Below, one piece after another: positions 32,445 through 40,387 of a stretch of DNA of 64,000 bases. Origin of the DNA: Agreia pratensis (GTDB lineage Bacteria; Actinomycetota; Actinomycetes; Actinomycetales; Microbacteriaceae); contig NZ_FXAY01000005.1 of the NCBI RefSeq assembly GCF_900177685.1, positions 1-64,000 on the forward strand. Reading direction: 5' to 3'. The notes below the pieces were generated by a model. That model was not told the DNA's origin. It searched no databases and was given only the letters and a program-made list of their open reading frames with translations. Numbering within the stretch: the first letter of the stretch is position 1; each line of letters starts with the position of its first letter. The position numbers and the translations under genes were made by a program.

Positions 32445-33046
32445 TCCGGCTGCTGATCGCCGATGACCAGGCATTGGTGCGCGGTGCACTCACCGCGCTG
32501 CTCTCACTCGAGACAGACATCGAGGTGGTGGCCGAGGTGGGGCGCGGCGACGAGGTCGTGGATGCCGCCAGGGCGTCCGCCGCCGATGTGGCTCTGCTCG
32601 ACATCGAGATGCCCGGCATCGACGGCATCGCCGCAGCAGCCGAGCTCCGCGAGGCGGTTCCGCACTGTCGAGTGCTGATGGTGACGACGTTCGGCCGCCC
32701 GGGCTACCTGGTGCGGGCGATGCAGGCGGGCGCCTCGGGCTTCGTCGTCAAAGACACTCCGTCAGCACAGCTGGCCGACGCCGTTCGTCGTGTCGCGAAC
32801 GGGTTCCGCGTCGTCGACCCGTCGCTCGCCGCCGAGTCGCTCGCGCAGGGCGACTCGCCGCTCACCGAACGGGAGACCGACGTACTCGCGGCCGCCCGCA
32901 CCGGCGGATCTATCGCCGATGTCGCGCGCATCCTGCATCTCTCCGAGGGCACGGTGCGTAACCACCTGTCGGCCGTCATCGGCAAGACCGGGGCGCGCAA
33001 TCGAGCGGATGCGGCGCGCATCGCCGAGTCGAACGGCTGGCTCTAG
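32441..33046 (+). CDS. NarL-family response regulator
   Basis: 201 residues. Receiver domain with acidic pair DD at 8-9, phospho-acceptor D54 in ALLDIEMPG, T82-T83 (MVTTFGR) and K105 (VVKD). The LuxR-type HTH covers about 140-195 (LTEREVDVL-like LTERETDVLAAARTGGSIAD, then LSEGTVRNHLSAVIGKTGAR). Expected to activate the upstream ABC exporter genes on phosphorylation. Its start lies in the kinase stop. A 6-base gap separates it from the convergent TetR gene. Confidence 0.93.
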   Translation: MIRLLIADDQALVRGALTALLSLETDIEVVAEVGRGDEVVDAARASAADVALLDIEMPGIDGIAAAAELREAVPHCRVLMVTTFGRPGYLVRAMQAGASGFVVKDTPSAQLADAVRRVANGFRVVDPSLAAESLAQGDSPLTERETDVLAAARTGGSIADVARILHLSEGTVRNHLSAVIGKTGARNRADAARIAESNGWL

Positions 33047-33052
33047 CCGGCG

Positions 33053-33661
33053 CTAGTCGATGACGCGAAAGACAGACATCGCCTCGTCGAGATAGTCGCT
33101 GAAGGGGCGCTGCTGCTCAGACTGGAGCCAGGTGCTTCGGGCTGCCTGGAGGCAGGCGAAAGCGGCGCCGATGATCGCAGCGGGCTGCGCGCCGGCGGTG
33201 GAGAGGCCGTGCAACGCGAGACGATCTGCAACCCGACCAACCAGGATCTCCTGGATTCGCTGCATCTTCTGCAGGTATCGGGCGTTGAGCTGAGCGCTGG
33301 ATTCAACGATGCGATCCATGGCGTCGCTGCGCGCCCGCTGACGCTCGTCCTGCACATATTCGAGCGTGATGTCGAACGTACGACGCAAGGATTGCCAGAC
33401 CGGCTCGTCGTGCGGCCGCGCATCGAAGGCGTCGGCGAGGCGGTCGCCGAAGAGATCGTACTTTCCGATCACGAGGTCGTCCTTCGAGGGGAAGTAGCGG
33501 AAGAAGGTCCGTCTCGACATGCCCGCAGCCGCCGCGATCTGGTCGACGGTCGTGTCCTCGTAGCCTCGCTCGAGAAACAGCTCTTGGGCGACGTTCGTCA
33601 ATTCCATCTGCGCCAGCCGCCGGGTGCGATCACGCATCGGCTCAGGAGTTTCGGTGGTCAT
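33053..33661 (-). CDS. TetR-family transcriptional regulator
   Basis: 202 residues from ATG 33661. DNA-binding helices: MELTNVAQELFLERGYEDTT, then VDQIAAAAGMSRRTFFRYFP near residues 19-60. The ligand domain is helical with the TetR_C arrangement. Start chosen because TAGGAT (33669-33674) ends seven bases upstream; a longer form from 33670 would put the box inside the gene. Divergent from an SDR gene across an operator-like repeat, so it probably represses both itself and the SDR. Confidence 0.9.
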   Translation of the reverse strand: MTTETPEPMRDRTRRLAQMELTNVAQELFLERGYEDTTVDQIAAAAGMSRRTFFRYFPSKDDLVIGKYDLFGDRLADAFDARPHDEPVWQSLRRTFDITLEYVQDERQRARSDAMDRIVESSAQLNARYLQKMQRIQEILVGRVADRLALHGLSTAGAQPAAIIGAAFACLQAARSTWLQSEQQRPFSDYLDEAMSVFRVID

Positions 33662-33668
33662 ATGTTTC

Positions 33669-33674
33669 ATCCTA
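33669..33674 (-). promoter_or_regulatory. -10 box of the 33053 TetR gene
   Basis: TAGGAT, seven bases before ATG 33661. Confidence 0.45.
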
Positions 33675-33687
33675 ACCCTGAGGGCCA

Positions 33688-33721
33688 CACTTGACACCAA
33701 GTGCCACTTAAGGCGTAGAGT
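33688..33721 (+). promoter_or_regulatory. SDR promoter with overlapping TetR operator
   Basis: TTGACA (33691-33696), a 19-base spacer and TAGAGT (33716-33721) form the SDR promoter. Over it lies the perfect palindrome CACTTG-ACAC-CAAGTG (33688-33703), whose right arm is reused in AAGTG-C-CACTT (33699-33709). The array of three CACTT/AAGTG half-sites between the divergent TetR and SDR genes is a strong operator candidate. Confidence 0.7.
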
Positions 33722-33779
33722 CTCATCGGGCCGTCCAAAGCCCTCTCACCCGAGGCACAAGAAAAGTAGGTCGCACACC

Positions 33780-34616
33780 ATGAAGACAGTGCTCATCACC
33801 GGAGCCTCCGACGGAATCGGCGCGGCATCCGCTCGCCAGCTCAGCGCAGACGGCCACCGCGTCCTGATCGCCGGCCGCTCCGAGGAGAAGACCCGAGCGG
33901 TCGCACGCGAGACCGGGGCGACGGCATTCGTTGCAGACTTCTCGCGCCTCGACGATGTCAGGCGACTGGCCGACGAGGTGCGAGACGAGCTCGACGGAAG
34001 CGGGCTCGACGTTCTCGCAAACAACGCCGGTGGGCTCTTCGGCGACCGCTCCCGAACGATCGACGGCAACGAGAAGACCTTCCAGGTCAATCACCTCGCG
34101 CCGTTTCTCCTCACCCACCTTCTGCTCGACGAGCTGCGCGCGAGCGCAGCCGATCGGGCATCGATCATCAACACCTCGAGCGTCGGCAATCGCCTGTTCG
34201 GCAATATCGATCTCAACGATCTGCACAACGACAAGAAGTTCAGCCCGAACAAGGCCTACGGCGACGCGAAGCTCGCGAACATCCTCTTCACTCGCGGCCT
34301 GCACGCACGTCTGCACGACACGGGAATCTCGGCTGTGGCGTTTCACCCGGGCAATGTCGCGACCAATTTCGCCTCTGACACCAGCAGTGCCATGCGTTTC
34401 GTCTACAGAACTCCGCTTCGCAGGCTGCTGATCTCTTCCGAAAAGGGCGGCGACAACATGACCTGGTTCGTCGAGGGCGAACCCGACGTCACCTGGCGCT
34501 CCGGCGAGTACTACGACGAGAAGAAGCACAGCACGAAGGTCAACCCGCAGGTGCACGACGACTCGTTGGTCGAGGGCCTCTGGCAACGCAGTGCGGCTCT
34601 CGTCGGAATCGGGTGA
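33780..34616 (+). CDS. Short-chain dehydrogenase (retinol-dehydrogenase-like)
   Basis: 278 residues, extended SDR without membrane segment. TGASDGIGAAS at 7-17, NNAGGLFG near 82, NTSSVGNRLFG with the catalytic serine and AYGDAKLAN with Tyr and Lys near 158-162. The arginine-containing loop AGRSEEK favours NADP(H). Bacterial relatives of the RDH group reduce varied carbonyls, often under a TetR repressor sensing the substrate, as the divergent arrangement here suggests. ATG 33780 follows AAGTAGG. Confidence 0.88.
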   Translation: MKTVLITGASDGIGAASARQLSADGHRVLIAGRSEEKTRAVARETGATAFVADFSRLDDVRRLADEVRDELDGSGLDVLANNAGGLFGDRSRTIDGNEKTFQVNHLAPFLLTHLLLDELRASAADRASIINTSSVGNRLFGNIDLNDLHNDKKFSPNKAYGDAKLANILFTRGLHARLHDTGISAVAFHPGNVATNFASDTSSAMRFVYRTPLRRLLISSEKGGDNMTWFVEGEPDVTWRSGEYYDEKKHSTKVNPQVHDDSLVEGLWQRSAALVGIG

Positions 34617-34627
34617 TCGGCGTCTGA

Positions 34628-34678
34628 GCAGAATCGTCGACGGCGCAGAATCGGCGACGGCGCAGAATCGGTGAACGA
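34628..34678. repeat. Three tandem 17-bp repeats
   Basis: GCAGAATCGTCGACGGC, GCAGAATCGGCGACGGC and a more diverged third unit sit head to tail between the SDR and DinB genes. They are too few and too short for a known element. Confidence 0.6.
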
Positions 34679-34690
34679 GAAGTGTTCGCC

Positions 34691-35212
34691 CTAGCCCTTC
34701 GACACGTCGTGCAGGTGATGCACGGGATCATGGATGAAGTACTGCGCTAGCGTCTCGACCGAGAAGCTGGCCCCGTCACCGCGCCTGCCCGACCGACCCC
34801 ACGCATCCGACCCAACGGCGTCGAAGGCGTCGGCGATCGCGTGACCCGCCTCGATCAGCTGGGTGGACACGAGCGCGGGGTCCTGCTCGTTGTAGCGCTC
34901 CTCGACGGCGGTCGCGTCCTGATCCCAGTTGGCGAACAGCGGATCGTTCTCGACGAGCATCAGCTCGAGACGGCCACGCATGACCGTGAACACGTCGCGC
35001 ACATGCGCCGCGTACTCGAGGGGCGACCAGGTGTCGCCATCCGGTCGCTCTCGCACGTCGGCGCGTCGAAGCACGGCAGGCCAGGCGGCCGCGTTCAGAC
35101 GGGCGAGTTCGGCAACCTCGCGAGCGTCGGTGGTGGATGCGTCGAAACCGCACTCGGGGCACGGCTTGTCGAGCACCCAGGTCCAGCTCTTGGTCTCGGG
35201 AACGATAGGCAT
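34691..35212 (-). CDS. DinB-family protein
   Basis: 173 residues. It is a four-helix bundle with a likely metal site: H in EYAAHVRDVF near 69 and a C-terminal HDPVHHLHD cluster. CPECGF near 18-23 could bind a second metal. The family includes the mycothiol-dependent maleylpyruvate isomerase fold and BstA/DinB thiol transferases, so a mycothiol-linked reaction is plausible. TAAACT ends six bases before the ATG. Confidence 0.82.
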   Translation of the reverse strand: MPIVPETKSWTWVLDKPCPECGFDASTTDAREVAELARLNAAAWPAVLRRADVRERPDGDTWSPLEYAAHVRDVFTVMRGRLELMLVENDPLFANWDQDATAVEERYNEQDPALVSTQLIEAGHAIADAFDAVGSDAWGRSGRRGDGASFSVETLAQYFIHDPVHHLHDVSKG

Positions 35213-35218
35213 GGGCCG

Positions 35219-35224
35219 AGTTTA
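35219..35224 (-). promoter_or_regulatory. -10 box of the DinB gene
   Basis: TAAACT, six bases before ATG 35212. Confidence 0.5.
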
Positions 35225-35299
35225 TGGATGCCTCGAGCGGCCCCGCCAGGCCATTTGCGCCAGGCATCGTCGACTTCGTGCCGAGCTGCGTCGGGCATA

Positions 35300-35305
35300 T
35301 ACGCT
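35300..35305 (+). promoter_or_regulatory. -10 box of the DUF2470 gene
   Basis: TACGCT, six bases before ATG 35312. Confidence 0.5.
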
Positions 35306-35311
35306 CGACGG

Positions 35312-35611
35312 ATGAGCACCTTCAGCCCCGACGTCGTGTCCGCCATCCTGAACCACATGAACGGCGACCACACCGATGACAACCTGCTCATCGTGCGGGC
35401 GTTCGCGAACCCCGCTGCGACCGCCGCCGTGATGACGGGCTTCGACGGCTCGGTCGCGACCTGGGATGCGACCGCCGCGGGCGTCACGAGCGAGGTTCGC
35501 ATCGCGTGGCCCGCCGGCCCGATCACCGAGCGCGGCGAGGTGCGCCGCGAGGTCGTCGCCCTCTACGACGCCGCGTGCACTCGCCTGGGTGTCGAGCCGC
35601 GCCCGCACTGA
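35312..35611 (+). CDS. DUF2470-domain protein
   Basis: 99 residues made up entirely of one DUF2470 domain: ILNHMNGDHTDDNLLIVRAF near 12-31 is the diagnostic block, with HMNGDH likely heme- or metal-contacting by analogy with the C-terminal domain of HugZ-type heme-degrading proteins. A stand-alone copy has no proven function. A heme oxygenase gene lies 4.8 kb away, which is suggestive but not an operon. Confidence 0.82.
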   Translation: MSTFSPDVVSAILNHMNGDHTDDNLLIVRAFANPAATAAVMTGFDGSVATWDATAAGVTSEVRIAWPAGPITERGEVRREVVALYDAACTRLGVEPRPH

Positions 35612-35619
35612 ATTTGCGG

Positions 35620-35640
35620 TGAGGCGGAGCCGCCGCCTCA
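35620..35640. terminator. Bidirectional hairpin between convergent genes
   Basis: TGAGGCGG and CCGCCTCA (35633-35640) pair over 8 bp around a five-base loop; the right arm holds the stop codon of the LysM lipoprotein. No T-run. Confidence 0.45.
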
Positions 35641-36438
35641 GCGATCTGCGACAGAGAGGTTCAGGACCTCGCCCGTGTACGCAGTCGGGTCCTGGGGACC
35701 CCGAAGCCGAGTCGGATTGAGGTAGAAGATGTCGTCGACTGAAATGCCGAATCTGTCGGCGATGTTGCTCAGGGTGTCTCCGCGAGCGACCGTGTAGCTG
35801 ACTGCCGCGCCCGAGCCGTCGACCGCGACGACCCCCGAGGCACCGGCTGTCGCCCCGGAATCTGCCACCTTGAGGTCTGGCCGCCGGGGGCTCAGGGTCC
35901 ACGTGATGGGGGCGGCGGCGATCACCGTGGCGCCGCAGTCGTTCTGTTCTCGATCGACCTCGCTGAACTGAGTGAGCACGGCCGAGCCGAAGAAGGTCGG
36001 ATCGCCTTGGCCGAGATCGGGCGGCAGATAATGCGGTTCCGACCCCATGGAATCGATGTCACCGAGCGAGAATCGTAATCCGCTGTCGGCGCAGGGCTGC
36101 GAGGCGTCGATCGTATAGGGCAGAAAAGTGAGCACGCTGCCCGGCGGTGCGGTGAGGTCGTGCGTGACGATCTCGTACGTTCCCGGATCCTCGCTCGCGA
36201 TGATGGTGAAGGAGCCGGAGGCCTGCGCGCCCGACCGTGGGGCGAAAACGGCAGACCCCACCTCCGTTCCCGGCTCGATCCGAGCGGCCGGCGCAGAGGT
36301 CGGGCCGTTCTGAGCGGGCGCTACGGTGGCTCCCTGAGTCGCGACAGGCTCTGGCTGAGCCGAGGATACGCAGGCGGTCAACAGCATCAGCAGCGCAGAG
36401 GTCGCCGCGATGGCCCCGGTGCGTCTCTTCCAGCACAC
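35638..36438 (-). CDS. Lipoprotein with C-terminal LysM domain
   Basis: 266 residues. Lipobox LTAC with Cys near residue 23 after a basic start; a Pro/Ala linker, then a middle domain with two cysteines likely paired (PCADSG, NDCGAT). The last 50 residues are a LysM (VSYTVARGDTLSNIADRFGI, DDIFYLNPTRL), so the protein should bridge the membrane and peptidoglycan. GTG 36438 has TAGGCT six bases upstream, and that box lies within the end of the preceding gene. Confidence 0.85.
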   Translation of the reverse strand: MCWKRRTGAIAATSALLMLLTACVSSAQPEPVATQGATVAPAQNGPTSAPAARIEPGTEVGSAVFAPRSGAQASGSFTIIASEDPGTYEIVTHDLTAPPGSVLTFLPYTIDASQPCADSGLRFSLGDIDSMGSEPHYLPPDLGQGDPTFFGSAVLTQFSEVDREQNDCGATVIAAAPITWTLSPRRPDLKVADSGATAGASGVVAVDGSGAAVSYTVARGDTLSNIADRFGISVDDIFYLNPTRLRGPQDPTAYTGEVLNLSVADR

Positions 36439-36442
36439 GCCG

Positions 36443-37246
36443 TCAGCCTAAGTCAGTCGGGAGGCTCTGCGACAGAAGAGCCTCCTTCTCGGCGGGCGTG
36501 AATCGAATGCGCCCGATCCGGATGCGCCATCTTCCGTCACGCAGGCGCCGCGGGATCGCGACCGTCAACGGCGCTTCCCTCGTCACCCCGAGGAAGCATC
36601 CACTGGCGTCAGGGAACCATGCTTCAGCTGGCACGGCATCCAGTAGTGACGTCTGCTGCCTTATGTCATAAAGGGATCTCTCGCCGGGGGTTCTACGGAA
36701 CACACTCGAACGCACGGCATCCGCCGCCGCGATGAACGAAGAAGTGGGCATCTGTGCGGCCGACAGGACGACCAGCGGATCGCCCATATCCCGCTCCGAG
36801 TAGCGAGCGCTTCCGCCCACCACCCGATGGTCGTACTCGATCGAATTCGAGCCATCCGAGGTGAGCCGCACGAGCCCCGTCGGGGCGGAGTACGCAACCC
36901 ATCCGCTCTGCCGGAACAGCGCGAAATCGCGCCGGATCTGCACCTGTGTCGTAATTACCGTGACACCGATGAGCGCCACACCCGCCGCAGCCGCCCAGAT
37001 ATTGGGTGACGGTACGAACCACTTCCATACCACGTCGAACGGGGCATTCGCGAGGTTGACCACCGGATCAATAAAGGCGAACACCAGCATGGGAACTCCG
37101 AGGACGGAGGCCTGTAGTGACGATCTGTGATCGGTGCGCACACGACGCCGGAAGCCGCGCAGTGTCTGGGTGTCGTGCTCGAGCCGCAAGTGCATGGCCT
37201 CGGCGGCAGCGCGACGCGCCGGTGTATGCCAATCGAAGTGCTGCAC
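36443..37246 (-). CDS. Two-helix membrane protein with cytoplasmic C-domain
   Basis: 267 residues. Two membrane helices at about 47-66 and 84-102 (FVPSPNIWAAAAGVALIGVT between) precede a soluble C-terminal region of 160 residues with a YDHRVVGGSARYSERDMGDP block. No recognised family. It begins five bases after the stop of the 37252-37770 lipoprotein gene, so they are almost certainly co-transcribed and co-translated. Confidence 0.65.
   Translation of the reverse strand: MQHFDWHTPARRAAAEAMHLRLEHDTQTLRGFRRRVRTDHRSSLQASVLGVPMLVFAFIDPVVNLANAPFDVVWKWFVPSPNIWAAAAGVALIGVTVITTQVQIRRDFALFRQSGWVAYSAPTGLVRLTSDGSNSIEYDHRVVGGSARYSERDMGDPLVVLSAAQMPTSSFIAAADAVRSSVFRRTPGERSLYDIRQQTSLLDAVPAEAWFPDASGCFLGVTREAPLTVAIPRRLRDGRWRIRIGRIRFTPAEKEALLSQSLPTDLG
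36445..36450 (-). promoter_or_regulatory. -10 box of the LysM lipoprotein gene
   Basis: TAGGCT, six bases before GTG 36438, inside the 3' end of the upstream gene. Confidence 0.5.
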
Positions 37247-37251
37247 CGCTT

Positions 37252-37770
37252 TTACTCGAACCAGCTCGTGAGCACTAGCGACCGCGACTCGTCATCGAGG
37301 AAAACGGTCGTGCGGCGGCCATCTTGAGAGAACTCGGCGTCGAAGGTGTCGGAGCGGAGGAACGGCCCCGCGGGCAACGAGGGGTCAAGACCGGAATCCA
37401 GCGTTGGTAGCTCGGTAGTCGACTCCAGACTCGACTGGGAGCGGAGCGCGGCATACCCGTTCTCATCGAAGGTGACAATCGCGTCGATCCAGTAGGTGCT
37501 CGGACCGGGCGCACGATCATCGCCCATCGTCCCCGACATCCATGTCGCCTCTGCCGCCTCGCTCAGCTGCGGGAAGCGATCGGTGAGCGGGGCGAGCTCG
37601 TGCCGGATCTCGCCAGAGCCGGAGCGCACGGCCGGCTGCGGCTCCGTCGCGCAGCCGGAGACCACCAGCATAAGCACCAGGAGGGCTGGAACCCAGCGCC
37701 GCGCGTTCGACGAACGACGCCGTTCTCGCTGCCGCAACGTGGCTGCGGCATCCGTGGCCAGACCATTCAT
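37252..37770 (-). CDS. Lipoprotein of unknown function
   Basis: 172 residues. A long basic n-region (RQRERRRSSNARR) precedes the hydrophobic core VPALLVLMLVVSGC, whose VSGC is the lipobox with Cys near 40. The mature part (WIDAIVTFDENGYAALRSQS, then EFSQDGRRTTVFLDDESRSL) is a small beta-sheet domain without recognised relatives. First gene of the envelope trio 37770-35638; TAGGCT ends six bases before the ATG. Confidence 0.72.
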   Translation of the reverse strand: MNGLATDAAATLRQRERRRSSNARRWVPALLVLMLVVSGCATEPQPAVRSGSGEIRHELAPLTDRFPQLSEAAEATWMSGTMGDDRAPGPSTYWIDAIVTFDENGYAALRSQSSLESTTELPTLDSGLDPSLPAGPFLRSDTFDAEFSQDGRRTTVFLDDESRSLVLTSWFE

Positions 37771-37776
37771 AACGCC

Positions 37777-37782
37777 AGCCTA
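37777..37782 (-). promoter_or_regulatory. -10 box of the 37252 lipoprotein gene
   Basis: TAGGCT, six bases before ATG 37770. Confidence 0.5.
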
Positions 37783-37850
37783 GGTGAGCCCTCACGGGGT
37801 GTGGCCGCGCGGAGGGGGAACGGGAGGTTCACCTGCAGCGCAACTCGGGT

Positions 37851-39053
37851 CTACTTGAAGGCAGCGATCCCTGTCAGTGCCCGACCGATTACGAGCGTGT
37901 GGATCTCGTCGGTGCCTTCGTAGGTGCGTACCGCCTCGAGATTCGCCATGTGCCGCATCACCGGGAATTCACTGGTCACGCCGTCACCGCCCAGAATGGA
38001 TCGCGCGGTGCCCGCGATCGCGATGGCCTCGCGCACATTGTTCAACTTGCCCACGCTGATCTGAGCCGGATCGAGGGTACCGGCGTCTTTCTGCCGACCG
38101 ATGTGCAGCGCCAGCAACGCCCCCTTCTGATATTCCAGAAGCATTCCGGCCAGCTTGTCCTGGGTCAGCTGGAACCGACCGATCGGCCCGCCGAACACCT
38201 CGCGCTCGATCGAGCGGCCGAGCGCGGCCTCGAGGCAGCTGCGGGCAGCACCCATAACACCCCAGATAATGCCGTAGCGAGCCTCGTTCAGGCAGGAGAA
38301 TGGGCCGCGCAGACCCAGGGCTTTCGGCAGACGCATCGCTTCGGACACCCGAGCGCCGTCGAGCTCGATGTCACACTGGATCGATGCGCGCATGGCGAGT
38401 TTGCCGTCGATGGGCGTGGCGGTGAATCCCTCGCTCGTGGTCGGCACGATGAAGCCGCGCACACCGTCCTCCGTCTGGGCCCACACGATCGCGATATCAG
38501 CCACGCTCGCGAGTCCGATCCATCGCTTGGCGCCGGAGATCACCCAGTCATCGCCGTCACGCACGGCGGTGGTGTGCATCCCGGCGGGGTCGCTGCCACC
38601 ATCCGGTTCGGTGAGGGCGAAGCAACCGACCACCTCTCCCCTGGCCATACGGGGCAGCAAATCGTTCTTCTGCTGCTCGGAGCCGAATTTCGCGATGGCA
38701 CTCATCGCGAGCGAGCCCTGCACCGAGACGAATGTGCGCCAGCCGCTGTCGGCCGCCTCGAGTTCGAGGCACACGGCCCCGTAGCTGACTGCGCTCGCAC
38801 CGGCGCAGCCGTAACCCGTGATGTGCATACCAAGGAATCCGGTAGCCCCGAGCTCGGCGATGAGCTCGCGTCGGAAGTACTTGTTCTCGAAGTCGTCCTC
38901 GATGACAGGCGTTATGCGCTCCTGCGCGAATGCACGGGCTTTCTGCTGCCACTCCCGCTCATCAGATGTGAGGAGAGAGTCGATACTGAAGACGCTGGCG
39001 AGTGCCTCAACGGGGTTGCTTACGGAGGAATCGGGCGACGTCGTGTGGGTCAT
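37851..39053 (-). CDS. gcdH: Acyl-CoA dehydrogenase, glutaryl-CoA dehydrogenase type
   Basis: 400 residues. FALTEPDGGSDPAGMHTTAV is the FAD/substrate segment, and GAKRWIGLASVADIAIVWAQ the second signature. The C-terminal YEGTDEIHTLVIGRALTG holds the catalytic glutamate (position as in GCDH, IVD and SCAD). HITGYGCAGASAVSYGAVCL near the N-terminus is characteristic of glutaryl-CoA dehydrogenases, which oxidise and decarboxylate glutaryl-CoA to crotonyl-CoA. The upstream CoA transferase, overlapping by four bases, fits this: the pair would activate and degrade glutarate. Confidence 0.85.
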   Translation of the reverse strand: MTHTTSPDSSVSNPVEALASVFSIDSLLTSDEREWQQKARAFAQERITPVIEDDFENKYFRRELIAELGATGFLGMHITGYGCAGASAVSYGAVCLELEAADSGWRTFVSVQGSLAMSAIAKFGSEQQKNDLLPRMARGEVVGCFALTEPDGGSDPAGMHTTAVRDGDDWVISGAKRWIGLASVADIAIVWAQTEDGVRGFIVPTTSEGFTATPIDGKLAMRASIQCDIELDGARVSEAMRLPKALGLRGPFSCLNEARYGIIWGVMGAARSCLEAALGRSIEREVFGGPIGRFQLTQDKLAGMLLEYQKGALLALHIGRQKDAGTLDPAQISVGKLNNVREAIAIAGTARSILGGDGVTSEFPVMRHMANLEAVRTYEGTDEIHTLVIGRALTGIAAFK

Positions 39054-40237
39054 CGGGTTTCTTTCTCGTGGTGGCCCAGCGCTGGTGGTGCGCTGCGGTA
39101 TTCGGCGGGGGTCTCGCTCAGGCGAATAGGGTTGGCGACCTGCGCCACACCGTCGATCTGCCTTACGGGGTCAAGGCCGAGCTTTTCGGCGAACTCGAAG
39201 GCCTGGTCGATCGTGTTGATCGGACCAGCCGGCACGTCGTACTCGCTCATGAGGGCAAACCACTCCTCGGCACTACGGCCGGCGAGCTGCCGAGTGATGA
39301 ACACCGCGAGCTCGTCGCGGTGGGCCACCCTCGAGGCGTTGTCGGCGAAACGCTCGTCGGCGGCGAGCTCGGGCACGCCGAGCGCCGCACAGAAGGAGCG
39401 GAACTGTCCGTCGGTGCCGACGGCCACGACGAGCGGCCGGTCGGCCGTCGGGAAGACTTCGTAGGGGGCGATGCTCGGATGCGCGTTGCCGATGATCTGC
39501 GGCACGACGCCTGCCCCGAGATATCCCGAGGCCTGGTTGACGAGCGCAGAGAGCAGGCTCGAGAGCAGGTTCACTTCAACGCGTTGCCCGCGCCCGGTGC
39601 CAGCTCGGGCGAACAGGGCAGTGAGAATACCGGTGGTTGCATGCAGGCCCGTGATCACGTCGACGACCGCCACCCCGACTTTGGTCGGCTGATCCGGATG
39701 CTGTCCGGTGATGCTCATCAGCCCGCCGACGGCCTGCACGAGCAGGTCGAAGCCGGGTAGCCCCGCGCCCCCGGCGGCGCCGAAGCCGGTGATCGAGCAG
39801 TAGACGAGACCCGGGTTGCTCTGCCGCAGAGTCTCATAATCGAGGCCGAGCCGCTTCATCGTGCCATCACGGAAATTCTCGACCACCACGTCGGCGTCCC
39901 GGATGAGCTCCACGATCGCCGCCCGGTCGATCGGGTCAGCGAGATCGGCCACCCGTGACCCCTTGTTGCGGTTCACCGAGGTGAAGTACGTCGAGGCGCC
40001 GGTCGAGGCGTCGACGGGCGGTGCCCACGCTCGCGTCTCGTCACCGATGCCCGGCCGCTCGATCTTCGTCACCGTCGCCCCGAAATCGGCGAGCATCATG
40101 GTGGCGTAGGGGCCGGCGAGCACACGCGTGAAGTCCACGATCCGAATGCCGCTCAGCGCCGCCGTCATCGGGCCCCGCGGAGATGGACCGTGGTCGTGTG
40201 GATCGGCACCTGCAGCCCCTGAGTTGATATGCGACAT
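39050..40237 (-). CDS. Family III CoA transferase (glutarate/CaiB-type)
   Basis: 395 residues. GIRIVDFTRVLAGPYATMML, DFGATVTKIERPGIGDETRA and the segment YFTSVNRNKGS open the CaiB/BaiF fold; GFDLLVQAVGGLMSITGQ holds the catalytic aspartate. Sequence style is that of SUGCT-like enzymes which move CoA from succinyl-CoA to glutarate or hydroxymethylglutarate. Start ATG 40237 chosen as the first; ATG 40168 (MTAALSG) also fits the family. It is coupled to the glutaryl-CoA dehydrogenase gene through ATGA at 39050-39053. Confidence 0.85.
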   Translation of the reverse strand: MSHINSGAAGADPHDHGPSPRGPMTAALSGIRIVDFTRVLAGPYATMMLADFGATVTKIERPGIGDETRAWAPPVDASTGASTYFTSVNRNKGSRVADLADPIDRAAIVELIRDADVVVENFRDGTMKRLGLDYETLRQSNPGLVYCSITGFGAAGGAGLPGFDLLVQAVGGLMSITGQHPDQPTKVGVAVVDVITGLHATTGILTALFARAGTGRGQRVEVNLLSSLLSALVNQASGYLGAGVVPQIIGNAHPSIAPYEVFPTADRPLVVAVGTDGQFRSFCAALGVPELAADERFADNASRVAHRDELAVFITRQLAGRSAEEWFALMSEYDVPAGPINTIDQAFEFAEKLGLDPVRQIDGVAQVANPIRLSETPAEYRSAPPALGHHEKETR

Positions 40238-40331
40238 TCCGATGTCGATGAATCTACCGCAACCGAGGCGGGCGCGAGGTCGTCGGCGAAGCAACCTCAA
40301 CTCCCTATAGCGGCCACAGCCGCGCGTCAGA

Positions 40332-40355
40332 TAAAGTAAGGGCAACCTAACCTCA
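40332..40355 (+). promoter_or_regulatory. DtxR/IdeR-like iron box over the heme oxygenase promoter
   Basis: The 19 bases 40337-40355 match 15 of 19 positions of the DtxR/IdeR consensus TWAGGTWAGSCTWACCTWA, with a strong right half (CCTAACCT). TAAAGT at 40332-40337 is a plausible -10 directly abutting it. Iron-dependent repression of heme oxygenase is well known in Corynebacterium hmuO. Confidence 0.7.
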
Positions 40356-40387
40356 CGGTTGGGGCATCCCTCTTTTTTGGAGTCGTC

